From: Muribaculaceae bacterium
Lineage (GTDB): Bacteria > Bacteroidota > Bacteroidia > Bacteroidales > Muribaculaceae
NCBI GenBank assembly: GCA_022510465.1
Contig: JAFLTJ010000004.1
Location: 10,641 to 61,051, forward strand
Direction of reading: 5' to 3'
DNA: 50,411 nt
Shown here piece after piece: positions 24,520 to 32,769 of the stretch. The notes beneath the pieces were generated by a model that was given only the letters and a program-made list of their open reading frames with translations, was not told the DNA's origin and searched no databases. The translations under genes were made by a program, and so were the position numbers. Within the stretch, counting starts at the first letter, position 1. Each line of letters starts with the position of its first letter.

Positions 24520-26061
24520 TTAATAGCCGGGATTCTGCTGGCCGGCGAGATGGGGGTTAACCTGAATCTCGGCAGCCGGGATTGGCCATACATAGCGATA
24601 GTCGTTAGGCTGATACTGAACATTTGTACCGGCTTTTACGATAATATCGTTTACAGAAGGATTGGTGGGATACTCACCCGAGCGGGCAAAACCAAGACCC
24701 CAACGACGGAGGTCGCTCATACGGAAGCCCTCGCCAAGCAACTCGCGAGCACGCTCTGTGCGAATCTGGTCACGCAGCTCGGTGCCGCTGAATGCTTCGT
24801 TCTTAGCACCGGTGATACGGTTGCGACGCAAGTCATACAGATAGCTGTTGGCATCTGTCTCCTGGCCGAGTTCATACGAAGCCTCGGCTGCAATCAGATA
24901 CATCTCCGACAGACGATAGGGTTTTGCCATATTCATCAGATTATCGCTCGTACCTACCTTCAACGAGGGATTACCCGGATATTTGGTAAACACGGGAACA
25001 TTGCTGTAGAAAGCACCCTCTACAAGGAGGTCACGAGTGCCAAAAAACACCTCCTGACGCTTGTCGTTGGCGGGATAAAGCTCGTTTACTACAGCCGATG
25101 TCGGCAGATAGTCAGCATAATACGGGTCAGTTGAAATATAAGCGCCGCCCGTTGAAGAGATTCCAAGCTCTGAGCTTGACGAGATGGGGCGGAAGATAAG
25201 CTCCGACGAGTTATCGTTTTGCCACATATTGGCATACTGCAGACGGTTCTGAAGTGTCCAGAACTTAGCGTTGATAACCTCCTCGGCCTTTGCCTTTGCA
25301 GTTGCATAATCGCCCTTGATAAGAGCCAGACGGGCCTGGAGCGCGATGGCAACATACGAACTCATATAAGGAGCATTGTAAGTCTTCATCTTTGCAACTT
25401 CATCCTCATCCTCGGTGTTATCCTCATAATCCTTCAGGAGAGTGTAAGCTATGGTGAGGTCCTCCTCGATAAACTTATAAGTCTCCTCAAGTGTTGAACG
25501 GTCGGGATAGTTAGTTTTCTCGGCGGTCGGAGCATACTCCGTTACCAAGCAGAGACCCAATTTCTGGTCCTTGTTGCTGGCATTGTAAACAGGGCAGAAG
25601 TGGTCGAGCAGATAGTAGTAGTAGGTTGCACGAGCCAAATGTGCCTCGCCGATATAGCGGCTGATAGCCTCGCGGTCTTCGGCCAACAGACCCTCACGCT
25701 CCAGCAATTCCTGAGCGCGGGGCAGGAAGAAGTTTACAGACTGGATTGCTCCGTAGCAACCGCCCCAGATACTTTCTATATCGCTGTCGCCCGACAGGAT
25801 GATACCGTTTGATATCGCACCGTTACGGTTACCGTTTTGCACACAGCCAAGGAATTGGTCCATCTGCAGGTCGGTGTAGTAAATGTAGGGACCGGTGGCG
25901 AGGGCTCGCATGTTGTTGTAGAAACCATTGCGGTAACGACGGCAGTCCTCGGCACTCTCTAAAGCATCTTCGTCACTGATTGACCCGACAGGTGCAAGGT
26001 CCATATCACATGACGTCAGCAGGCTCCCAAACAAGAATAGTGAAAGAAGTATTTTTTTCAT
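24520..26061 (-). CDS. SusD/RagB-family nutrient-binding lipoprotein
   Basis: 513 residues. A lipoprotein signal (LTSCD, Cys about 18) is followed by the helical TPR-rich SusD fold. Family marks include the early SISDEDALESAEDCRRYRNG, LARATYYYYLLDHFCPVY, the C-terminal YRLSEMYLIAAEASYELGQ and GEGFRMSDLRRWG, and the end WPIPAAEIQVNPHL. It forms the lid over the SusC barrel and captures glycan or peptide ligands. It starts 34 bases after the susC stop. No glycoside hydrolase, protease or sensor is linked here, so the substrate cannot be inferred. Confidence 0.95.
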   Translation of the reverse strand: MKKILLSLFLFGSLLTSCDMDLAPVGSISDEDALESAEDCRRYRNGFYNNMRALATGPYIYYTDLQMDQFLGCVQNGNRNGAISNGIILSGDSDIESIWGGCYGAIQSVNFFLPRAQELLEREGLLAEDREAISRYIGEAHLARATYYYYLLDHFCPVYNASNKDQKLGLCLVTEYAPTAEKTNYPDRSTLEETYKFIEEDLTIAYTLLKDYEDNTEDEDEVAKMKTYNAPYMSSYVAIALQARLALIKGDYATAKAKAEEVINAKFWTLQNRLQYANMWQNDNSSELIFRPISSSSELGISSTGGAYISTDPYYADYLPTSAVVNELYPANDKRQEVFFGTRDLLVEGAFYSNVPVFTKYPGNPSLKVGTSDNLMNMAKPYRLSEMYLIAAEASYELGQETDANSYLYDLRRNRITGAKNEAFSGTELRDQIRTERARELLGEGFRMSDLRRWGLGFARSGEYPTNPSVNDIIVKAGTNVQYQPNDYRYVWPIPAAEIQVNPHLAGQQNPGY

Positions 26062-26095
26062 TTTTAATTCTTAGTTTCGTCGGTTTAACAAATCA

Positions 26096-29000
26096 TTAGA
26101 ATGAAACCTCGATACCAAACTCATACTGACGAGTATTGGGATAGAAGAATGCAACGACGTTCGACTCTGGCTCGGGGTCATAGCCGGTATAACCGGTGAA
26201 GGTCAACAGGTTACGACCTGTAAAGTGAGCATTGAGACCACGGAGGTGCAACTTGTTAAGAATGCTCTGCGGGAATGTGTACTGGAGTGTTACATTCTTC
26301 AATCGCAAGTATGAAGCGTTCTCAACCAAGTGTGAGTCAAATTGAAGAGCCTGACCGTCGGCTGCAGGGATGTCGGTAATGTCACCGGGGGTTGTCCACA
26401 CGTTAAGCATCGACACCATCTGGTTACGGGTAGCCGACATGTTGTTGTTCTCAACAAAATAACGGTCATTGTTAATCATATACTTATCGGCGGCCCAGTT
26501 GAAATCAACCTTCAACGAAAGACCCTTCCAGCGCAAGTCGGTTCCGAAACCGCCCGACCACGGAGCATACATGCTCTTGCCAAGCAACTTAGAGTCACGA
26601 ACCTCATTGTAGCTCTTCGTCAAGTTTCCGTCACAGTCATACCACATCTGCTGACCGTCGCGGGGGTCGATACCGGCCCATTCTACAGCGTAAAGCTCGC
26701 CGGCCGAGTGACCAACGCGATACTCGATACCGCTTTCGGTAAGCGTAAGAGCATCCTGACCGTCAAACAGCTTGGTAATCTGGTTGTCGTTATAGTTGAC
26801 ATTGGCGCGGAGACCCCAGTACCAGTCGCGGTTCTTGATGAGGTCAAAACGCAGGTCAAGGTCAAAGCCTCGGTTGCGCATGTTACCAACGTTACCATAA
26901 CCACCGCTGAAACCGGTAGTGTAGCTGTAAGGTATCACCATAAGCATATCTACTGTCTCCTTGTTGTAGAAATCAACAGTACCGTTTACAATCTTGGCAA
27001 AACCAAAGTCGATACCAAGGTCAAACGAGCGAACTGTTTCCCACGTCAAGTCTTCGTTGGCTGCCTGAGCGATACCGATTGAAGTTTCTCCATTGTAGGT
27101 ATTGCCGGTTCCAACAAGTCCGTAGAACATATAGTTGCTGATTGAAGAGTTACCGGTTGTACCATAGCTGACGTGCAACTTCAGGTCGTCAAGCCAATTC
27201 ACCGGTGCAAGGAATGTTTCGGCCTTAGCGTTCCACATCGCACCTACCGAGTAGAACGTCGACCAGCGGTGCTTCGGAGCAAACTTCGAGCTACCGTCGC
27301 GACGAACAGTTCCCTCAATGAAGTAGCGGCTATCAAAATTATAGCTTGCGTTGAAGAAGTATGAATTGAACACGCTCTGGCTCAACGACTGGCTCAAGCT
27401 ACTCGGCGAAACGCCCGATTCGGGAGCCTGCGGGAGAAGCATCGTGCGGATATCGGTATATCCCTGAGCTGCTACACCAAATGCGTTGCTCTTAGTGATA
27501 ATCGACTCTTGCCCGAGAAGAACTGTCAACTCATGCAGGTCGTTGAACATCGTGTTATATTCAGCTGTATTGGTATAAGTGAACGCATAGTAACGCTGGA
27601 ACGACTGCTGGGTAAGACCGTCGTTTTGACCACCCCAGTCATAGTAATCACCCATCGGAGTTTCGATAGCCGTTGTCGGGTAAGCATAGTTGCTCAGACG
27701 ATAGTCAAACGCATCAACATTCTGTTGAGTGCGGATTGTCAAGCCCTTCAAAGGATTAATCTGCTCCGAAAGAGTTACGTTTGCAGTAACGTTTGTACGC
27801 TGAGGATTACGTGTCTCCATAACTGCCTGAGGTGTAGGCATACCGGTGTAGTGGAGATATTTGGCTCTTTCGCCAAAAACGATATTACCGTTCTCATCCT
27901 CAGTGTAATAGAATGGAGAGTCATACGGAAGAGCGATACGTGAGAAATACATCGGGTTGGTTCCGTAGATACCGCTACCGCTGTACACTGCGTTCGACTC
28001 ATTGTTTTGTTTGTACTTGGTATAACCGAGGTTAGACTGCAACCCTACACGGAACCAGTCGGTCACGCGTGTATTAAGTGAGAAGCGAAGAGTCTCGCGA
28101 CGCATATCGCTCTGCTCGATAATACCCTGGCTGTCATAGTGGTTCAACGACAGATAGTAGCTCAGATTATCGCTACCGCCCGAAACAGAAGCCTCGAGGT
28201 TGTAAACCGGAGCCGACTTATCAAAGATTACGTCACGCCACTTGGTATTGATTCCAAGGTCGTTTACAACATGTAGAATCTCGTTGCTGACAGGGTTGCC
28301 TATCTTCTCGCGATATTCAACATACTGCTTCGAGTCCATCATCTGAACCTTGTCGGCAGTCATCTGCGACCATCCGTAGCTTGCGCGAATGTTCACACGA
28401 GCCTGCTCGCCAAATTTACCCTTCTTTGATGTAATCACGATTACACCGTTGGCAGCACGTGAACCGTAGATAGCCACCGAAGCTGCATCCTTAAGCACCG
28501 TGATTGACTCTATATCGCTGGGATTAAGGGTGGTAAACACTGCCGAGGTTACAGGAGCACCGTCTAAGATAAACAGCGGCTCGGTACCGGCATAAATTGA
28601 GTTAACACCACGAAGACGAACGTCGGTCTGGTCGGCCGAGGGGTCACCCGAGCTCGATGCAATCGAAAGACCCGATACCTGGCCCTGCAACGCGTCAACG
28701 AATGTTGCAGTGGGGACATTCTCGAATGTTTCCGAACCGACAACGCTAACGGCACCTACAATAGAGCCGAGCTTCTTGGCCGAACCGTAACCGGTTACAA
28801 CAACCTCGTCAAGTCGGTTATCCGAAGCCAATGCAATTGTCATCTGAGGTGAAACTGCAACCGTCGTGGCCTTGTACCCTACATAAGTCACTTTCACCTG
28901 CTTTACAGATGAGGGAAGACTGAGAGTAAAGTGACCGTCTAAATCGGTCGCCGTACCCTGACCGCCTCCAATAGGCATCACCGTCGCGCCCATCAAGGGC

Positions 29001-29107
29001 TCGTTGGTTTCGCCATCTACAACTATACCCTTAACGGTAACATTCTGAGCAACAGATGCCACCGCAAAGCATAGAATAGCCGTAAGAATTAGAAACAGCT
29101 TTTTCAT
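26096..29107 (-). CDS. SusC/RagA-family TonB-dependent outer membrane transporter
   Basis: About 1003 residues. A signal peptide (to about 24) is followed by a carboxypeptidase D-like domain (27-105, VKGIVVDGETNEPLMGATV), the TonB box region, the plug (about 115-235, with LDEVVVTGYGSAKK and the VLKDAASVAIYGSRAANGVI signature) and the 22-strand barrel ending in EFGIEVSF. It imports the ligand held by SusD, powered by TonB. There is no N-terminal signalling (STN) domain, so anti-sigma control through this protein is not expected. The start at 29107 is preferred to 29119 because the signal peptide begins there. Its promoter gives a leader of about 155 bases. Confidence 0.96.
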   Translation of the reverse strand: MKKLFLILTAILCFAVASVAQNVTVKGIVVDGETNEPLMGATVMPIGGGQGTATDLDGHFTLSLPSSVKQVKVTYVGYKATTVAVSPQMTIALASDNRLDEVVVTGYGSAKKLGSIVGAVSVVGSETFENVPTATFVDALQGQVSGLSIASSSGDPSADQTDVRLRGVNSIYAGTEPLFILDGAPVTSAVFTTLNPSDIESITVLKDAASVAIYGSRAANGVIVITSKKGKFGEQARVNIRASYGWSQMTADKVQMMDSKQYVEYREKIGNPVSNEILHVVNDLGINTKWRDVIFDKSAPVYNLEASVSGGSDNLSYYLSLNHYDSQGIIEQSDMRRETLRFSLNTRVTDWFRVGLQSNLGYTKYKQNNESNAVYSGSGIYGTNPMYFSRIALPYDSPFYYTEDENGNIVFGERAKYLHYTGMPTPQAVMETRNPQRTNVTANVTLSEQINPLKGLTIRTQQNVDAFDYRLSNYAYPTTAIETPMGDYYDWGGQNDGLTQQSFQRYYAFTYTNTAEYNTMFNDLHELTVLLGQESIITKSNAFGVAAQGYTDIRTMLLPQAPESGVSPSSLSQSLSQSVFNSYFFNASYNFDSRYFIEGTVRRDGSSKFAPKHRWSTFYSVGAMWNAKAETFLAPVNWLDDLKLHVSYGTTGNSSISNYMFYGLVGTGNTYNGETSIGIAQAANEDLTWETVRSFDLGIDFGFAKIVNGTVDFYNKETVDMLMVIPYSYTTGFSGGYGNVGNMRNRGFDLDLRFDLIKNRDWYWGLRANVNYNDNQITKLFDGQDALTLTESGIEYRVGHSAGELYAVEWAGIDPRDGQQMWYDCDGNLTKSYNEVRDSKLLGKSMYAPWSGGFGTDLRWKGLSLKVDFNWAADKYMINNDRYFVENNNMSATRNQMVSMLNVWTTPGDITDIPAADGQALQFDSHLVENASYLRLKNVTLQYTFPQSILNKLHLRGLNAHFTGRNLLTFTGYTGYDPEPESNVVAFFYPNTRQYEFGIEVSF

Positions 29108-29268
29108 ACACAAATACAATTAGACATAATTTAATGATTGATTAATTTTCTTTTTTACTTTTTGTACCATTCAAGATTGTCGCAAGTTCTGGAAACTCTC
29201 GATTCTCTCTTTTCCTACCTTCGTCTATAATCACTCTTTCTCGAGCATATTCAAAGGCTATTTGGGTG

Positions 29269-29276
29269 CAAAGGTA
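29269..29276 (-). promoter_or_regulatory. -7 promoter box (TACCTTTG) of the susC operon
   Basis: The minus strand has a perfect TACCTTTG. The transcript would start near 29265, giving a long leader of about 158 bases before the susC ATG. That is enough for post-transcriptional control, though no hairpin stands out. The rest of 29277-29600 is AT-rich with no gene I can support. Confidence 0.6.
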
Positions 29277-29603
29277 ATACAAATAATTCTATTTATAAAG
29301 ATTTCTTAGCAAAATTTCTTCCAAAACGGCCTTATTTTAGAAAAAAGCACACTTTTTTGCCATTTTTCCTCCCAAAACTTAATTTCTCCCAATTTCAACG
29401 TACCATTATGTCAACCATTCCCTTTTATATCCTATAAATGTGTTACAAAACATTTTCACAATATTGTTTTATCCACCTTTTATTTACCGAAAAACACCTC
29501 GCGTATACACATTAAATAGGTGGAAAACACCAAAACCTGCATATTTATGCCGCAAAAATATGCTTTATAACATATTTTTCTTGCCCATTTCATTTTTTCT
29601 CCT

Positions 29604-29611
29604 TACCTTTG
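29604..29611 (+). promoter_or_regulatory. -7 promoter box (TACCTTTG) of the small transcript
   Basis: A perfect TACCTTTG on the plus strand, divergent from susC. The predicted transcript start is near 29615. Confidence 0.6.
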
Positions 29612-29687
29612 CGGCGTCAATTAATAAACGCAAGCCTTGTCGGCCCGTGGTTGACGGCTTGCAATTGTCAAACTAAATTTTATTTCT

Positions 29688-29768
29688 ATGAAACAGATTT
29701 TGAAAAGGGTTTTTAATTGGTACTTTAATCTTGCCGCAGAAATGCAACAGGTTGAGCACGAAATCTAA
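29688..29768 (+). CDS. 26-residue small ORF
   Basis: ATG to TAA encodes 26 residues: a basic, amphipathic first half (MKQILKRVFNWYFNL) and an acidic, hydrophilic end (AAEMQQVEHEI). It sits between a promoter plus hairpin upstream and a terminator downstream, which supports real expression, but no Shine-Dalgarno site is visible and no family is recognised. It could instead be part of a non-coding RNA. Confidence 0.35.
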   Translation: MKQILKRVFNWYFNLAAEMQQVEHEI

Positions 29769-29860
29769 TCCACTTTCAAAATGCCGGGGATGCGGCAGTC
29801 ATCAGATTTGAGACCCCGCTCGACGGCTTTAACATGACTTAAAAACTAATTCGTCAATAT

Positions 29861-29897
29861 CCGCGCTTCATCCTTTCAGGTTGATGCGCGGTTTTTT
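29861..29897 (+). terminator. intrinsic terminator of the small transcript
   Basis: A stem formed by CCGCGC plus CATC on one arm and GATG plus GCGCGG on the other is followed by TTTTTT at about 29892-29897. It lies just upstream of the folB promoter. Confidence 0.8.
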
Positions 29898-29909
29898 ATC
29901 CGGATTTTG

Positions 29910-29917
29910 TAACTTTG
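29910..29917 (+). promoter_or_regulatory. -7 promoter box (TAACTTTG) of folB, near-leaderless
   Basis: TAACTTTG ends 5 bases before the folB ATG at 29923, so the expected leader is about two bases. It sits directly after the terminator of the small transcript, so folB starts a new unit. Confidence 0.58.
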
Positions 29918-29922
29918 CCCCG

Positions 29923-30282
29923 ATGAAATTTAACGGAACCATAACACTCGACCGTATAAAATGCCACGCCCACCATGGCGCCACCGAGCAGGAGCGCAAC
30001 GTTGGCAACGATTACGAGGTCTCCATGACTGTCGATTTCCCTATGGAGGAAGCGATGAAAGAGGATAATCTCGACGCGACAATCAACTATGCCCACCTGG
30101 CCGCCATCGTCAAGGCCGAAATGGCTACCCCCTCCAAGTTGCTTGAAAACGTCGTTTACCGCCTGTATTGCGCCGTCACAACGCGCTACCCGACCGTGAC
30201 CGGAGGCAAAATAACAGTCACAAAATTAACGCCGCCCATGAGAGTATCCCTGGCCGGCGCATCGGTCACTTTCTGCTGGTAA
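29923..30282 (+). CDS. folB: dihydroneopterin aldolase
   Basis: Cleaves dihydroneopterin to the hydroxymethyl pterin used by folK and folP in folate synthesis. At 119 residues the length is typical. Family marks are the N-terminal ITLDRIKCHAHHGATEQE (with the conserved glutamate of the active site), GNDYEVSMTVDFP, DNLDATINYAHLAAIV and the C-terminal ITVTKLTPPM. The frame is open to 29881, but the promoter box at 29910-29917 fixes the start at 29923. An EamA transporter gene follows 10 bases later. folP is 22 kb away in the same window and has a similar leaderless promoter. Confidence 0.93.
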   Translation: MKFNGTITLDRIKCHAHHGATEQERNVGNDYEVSMTVDFPMEEAMKEDNLDATINYAHLAAIVKAEMATPSKLLENVVYRLYCAVTTRYPTVTGGKITVTKLTPPMRVSLAGASVTFCW

Positions 30283-30292
30283 ACATTCTCTT

Positions 30293-31201
30293 ATGAGCGA
30301 CTTTAAGCCCAAAGGCCACATAGCCATGATTGCCTCAAACTCTCTGTGGGGGCTGATGTCTCCGGTTGCAAAAGTCACCATGGCAGCCGGAACGATAACT
30401 CCGTTGCTGATGACCGACTTCCGCATCATCGGCGCCGCAATCCTCTTCTGGATTACATCCCTGTTTACCCGCCACGAGCATGTTCCGCCTCGCGACCTCC
30501 TGCGCCTCGCATTCGCCGCCACGCTCGGCATACTACTCAACCAGGGGAGCTTCATTTTCGGCGTCGGAATGACCTCGCCGGGCGAAGCATCCATCATCAC
30601 AACAACAATGCCGGTATGGGTTATGATTCTCGCAGCGCTGTTTCTCAAAGAGCCCATAACCACCCGAAAAACCGCAGGTATCATCGTCGGTGCGGCGGGG
30701 GCTCTGATTCTGATAATCAACAGCAACAACACCGCTATGAGCGGCGACAAACCGTTAATCGGCGACATTTTAGTGCTGACCGCACAACTCTGCTATGCCC
30801 TTTATCTTACCCTGTTCAAAAATTTCATCGCCCGCTACTCCTTAGTCACTCTGATGAAATGGATGTTCACATTCGCCGCCGTTATGCTCCTGCCGCTGTC
30901 TATCCCCACGATTGTTGCAACATCATGGTCGCAACTGACTGCCGCCCAGTGGCTGGGCGCCGGATATGTAGTAGCCGGCGGCACATACGTGGCCTATATC
31001 TGCGTGATGATTGGGCAGAAGAATCTACGCCCGACAATCGTTGGAATGTACAACTACGTTCAGCCTATAATCGCCACCTGCGTGGGCATATACCTTGGGC
31101 TTGACCGATTTACGCCGCTCAAAATGCTCGCCGTTCTCCTCATTTTCTCGGGCGTATTCCTCGTCACAACATCAAGGGCCCGAGCCCGAGCCGGCGTTTA
31201 G
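30293..31201 (+). CDS. EamA-type (DMT) transporter
   Basis: 302 residues with ten predicted membrane helices in two EamA repeats. The first starts HIAMIASNSLWGLMSPVAKV; the second starts near residue 155 (IGDILVLTAQLCYALYLTLF). The conserved first-repeat end TTTMPVWVMILAALFLKEPI and second-repeat end PIIATCVGIYLGLDRF are clear. It follows folB by 10 bases and is probably co-transcribed. A link to pterin or folate export is only a guess. Substrate unknown. Confidence 0.88.
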   Translation: MSDFKPKGHIAMIASNSLWGLMSPVAKVTMAAGTITPLLMTDFRIIGAAILFWITSLFTRHEHVPPRDLLRLAFAATLGILLNQGSFIFGVGMTSPGEASIITTTMPVWVMILAALFLKEPITTRKTAGIIVGAAGALILIINSNNTAMSGDKPLIGDILVLTAQLCYALYLTLFKNFIARYSLVTLMKWMFTFAAVMLLPLSIPTIVATSWSQLTAAQWLGAGYVVAGGTYVAYICVMIGQKNLRPTIVGMYNYVQPIIATCVGIYLGLDRFTPLKMLAVLLIFSGVFLVTTSRARARAGV

Positions 31202-31243
31202 CATTTTTAATACATTTTTTAACCGATTATGAACATTTTACCC

Positions 31244-31251
31244 TAAATTTG
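31244..31251 (+). promoter_or_regulatory. -7 promoter box (TAAATTTG) of the FKBP cluster
   Basis: TAAATTTG matches TAnnTTTG. The transcript start near 31255 leaves about 25 bases of leader before ATG 31280. Confidence 0.5.
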
Positions 31252-31279
31252 CACCTTGAAATAGATTTTATCACAAAAT

Positions 31280-31900
31280 ATGGAAAAAACCACATTCGAC
31301 CGCCTGAGCTACGCGCTCGGGATGAGCATGGGCAACAATTTCCGCGCAAGCGGTGTAGACACCATCGTTGCCGACGATTTCGCCAACGGCGTAAAAGCTG
31401 TTTTTGAAGGAGCGAAACCGCTGATGACCTACGACGAAGCAAAAGAGGAAATTCGCCGATACTTTACGGCGCTTGAAGAAAAGCAGAAAGCTGCCGCCGC
31501 CGAGGCCGGTAAAGCCAACGCCGCCTTGGGAAAAGCATTCCTGGAGGATAATGCAAAACGCGATGGCGTAAAAACAACCGCGTCGGGTCTGCAATATGAA
31601 ATCATAACCGAAGGCACGGGAGCAAAACCAACCGCGGCCGACAGTGTAACCGTACACTATCACGGCACCCTTATCGACGGAACCGTCTTCGACTCCTCCG
31701 TTCAGCGCGGCGAGCCGGCCACATTCGGCGTCACCCAAGTTATACCGGGATGGGTTGAGGCCCTGCAAATGATGAATACCGGCGCAAAGTGGCGTCTGTA
31801 CATCCCTTCCGACCTCGCATACGGCCCTGCCGGAGCAGGTGGCGTCATCGGCCCGAACGCAACGCTCATTTTTGACGTTGAGCTCCTCAAAATCAACTAA
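31280..31900 (+). CDS. FKBP-type peptidyl-prolyl isomerase, probably cytoplasmic
   Basis: 206 residues. The N-terminal dimerisation region of the Mip/FklB type (about 1-95, FDRLSYALGMSMGNNF) is followed by an FKBP domain (about 100-206). The FKBP pocket residues are all present: Tyr in VHYHG, Phe-Asp in TVFDSS, Phe in ATFGV, Val-Ile-x-x-Trp in QVIPGWVEAL, Tyr in LAYGP and the final Phe in IFDVELL. No signal peptide is visible, so it is probably cytoplasmic, acting as folding helper. It is the first of three tandem FKBP genes and is 14 bases ahead of the next. Confidence 0.9.
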   Translation: MEKTTFDRLSYALGMSMGNNFRASGVDTIVADDFANGVKAVFEGAKPLMTYDEAKEEIRRYFTALEEKQKAAAAEAGKANAALGKAFLEDNAKRDGVKTTASGLQYEIITEGTGAKPTAADSVTVHYHGTLIDGTVFDSSVQRGEPATFGVTQVIPGWVEALQMMNTGAKWRLYIPSDLAYGPAGAGGVIGPNATLIFDVELLKIN

Positions 31901-31914
31901 TCGACTCCCCATCG

Positions 31915-32736
31915 ATGCCGCGTGTAATCCTTAACATAGCGTTCCTCATCATGGCAGCCGCAGCCATGGCACAACCGTTGCAGGCCGATTCTCTGTCGGC
32001 TGCGCTTGCCACATCCTGGGGAAAACTTTTGCGACCGGCTTTAGTCAAAAGTTACGGCGAAAACCCCGAGGCCTTGAACGCATACGCCGAAGGTGTGAAA
32101 GCCGCCTTTACCACCAAGCCCGAGCGCGAACCATTCTACCGCGGTGTTCTCGAGGGGATGCAGCTCGTTGAGCGCCTTGCACAGCTCAGCCAGCTCGGTG
32201 TTGAAGTCCCATTAGTCGATTTCAATGTCGCGCTGCAGCAGTACCTCGTCAGCGGAACCCAACCAATGACCAACGACCGCGCCAACGAAATAATCAACGC
32301 TGCCATTTCGGCCGGCCGCGCGCCCGACACGCTATCGCTCGCCGATGAACAGAAATTTCTTGACCTTCAGTTCAAACGCAAAGGAGTGGAAAAGCTCGAA
32401 AACGGGCTTCTGATTGAGACCATTACGCCGGGCAATGGAACATATCCATCCATGGATTCACGCGTCAGCGTATCCTATACCGGGCGCCTCAGCGACGGAA
32501 CCATATTCGACCAGACCGACCAGCCAATCATCCTCTCCGTTGCCCGCGTCGTTGCCGGAATGCAAGACGGTTTGCTGCTGATGAAAACCGGAGGCCGATA
32601 CCGTCTCTTCATACCGCCCCATTTGGGTTACGGGCCCGAGGGAATCCCCGGAATTATTCCCGGAAACGCCGTTCTCGACTTTACCGTCGACCTACTCGGG
32701 ATAATACCCGACGACGAAGAACCAATTTTAAATTAA
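31915..32736 (+). CDS. exported FKBP-type protein with a changed active site
   Basis: 273 residues with a signal peptide (about 1-19, ending AAMAQP), a helical N-terminal region (25-150) and an FKBP domain (about 160-265). Compared with the flanking paralogues the pocket is altered: the tryptophan at the base of the pocket (IPGWVEAL) is methionine (VAGMQDGL) and the phenylalanine after the bulge (ATFGV) is leucine (IILSV). Tyr, Phe-Asp and the second Tyr remain. Isomerase activity is therefore probably weak while chaperone or binding function may be kept. It follows the cytoplasmic FKBP by 14 bases and precedes the lipoprotein FKBP by 33. Confidence 0.85.
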   Translation: MPRVILNIAFLIMAAAAMAQPLQADSLSAALATSWGKLLRPALVKSYGENPEALNAYAEGVKAAFTTKPEREPFYRGVLEGMQLVERLAQLSQLGVEVPLVDFNVALQQYLVSGTQPMTNDRANEIINAAISAGRAPDTLSLADEQKFLDLQFKRKGVEKLENGLLIETITPGNGTYPSMDSRVSVSYTGRLSDGTIFDQTDQPIILSVARVVAGMQDGLLLMKTGGRYRLFIPPHLGYGPEGIPGIIPGNAVLDFTVDLLGIIPDDEEPILN

Positions 32737-32769
32737 CAATTTTAACATACTCTTTTTTAATTAATTCAA

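Larger units (their letters stand above)
29615..29897 (+). ncRNA. predicted short structured transcript (sRNA or small mRNA)
   Basis: A promoter at 29604-29611 and a terminator at 29861-29897 bracket about 280 bases. Near its 5' end GCAAGCC (29630-29636) pairs with GGCTTGC (29656-29662), with an inner GTC/GAC step, and the outer CAATT/AATTG can extend the stem. A 26-codon ORF follows the hairpin. Downstream of the ORF, GGGG and CCCC blocks can also pair. The unit lies between a susC operon (divergent) and folB. It is not one of the standard RNAs I recognise. The boundaries are predictions. Confidence 0.4.
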
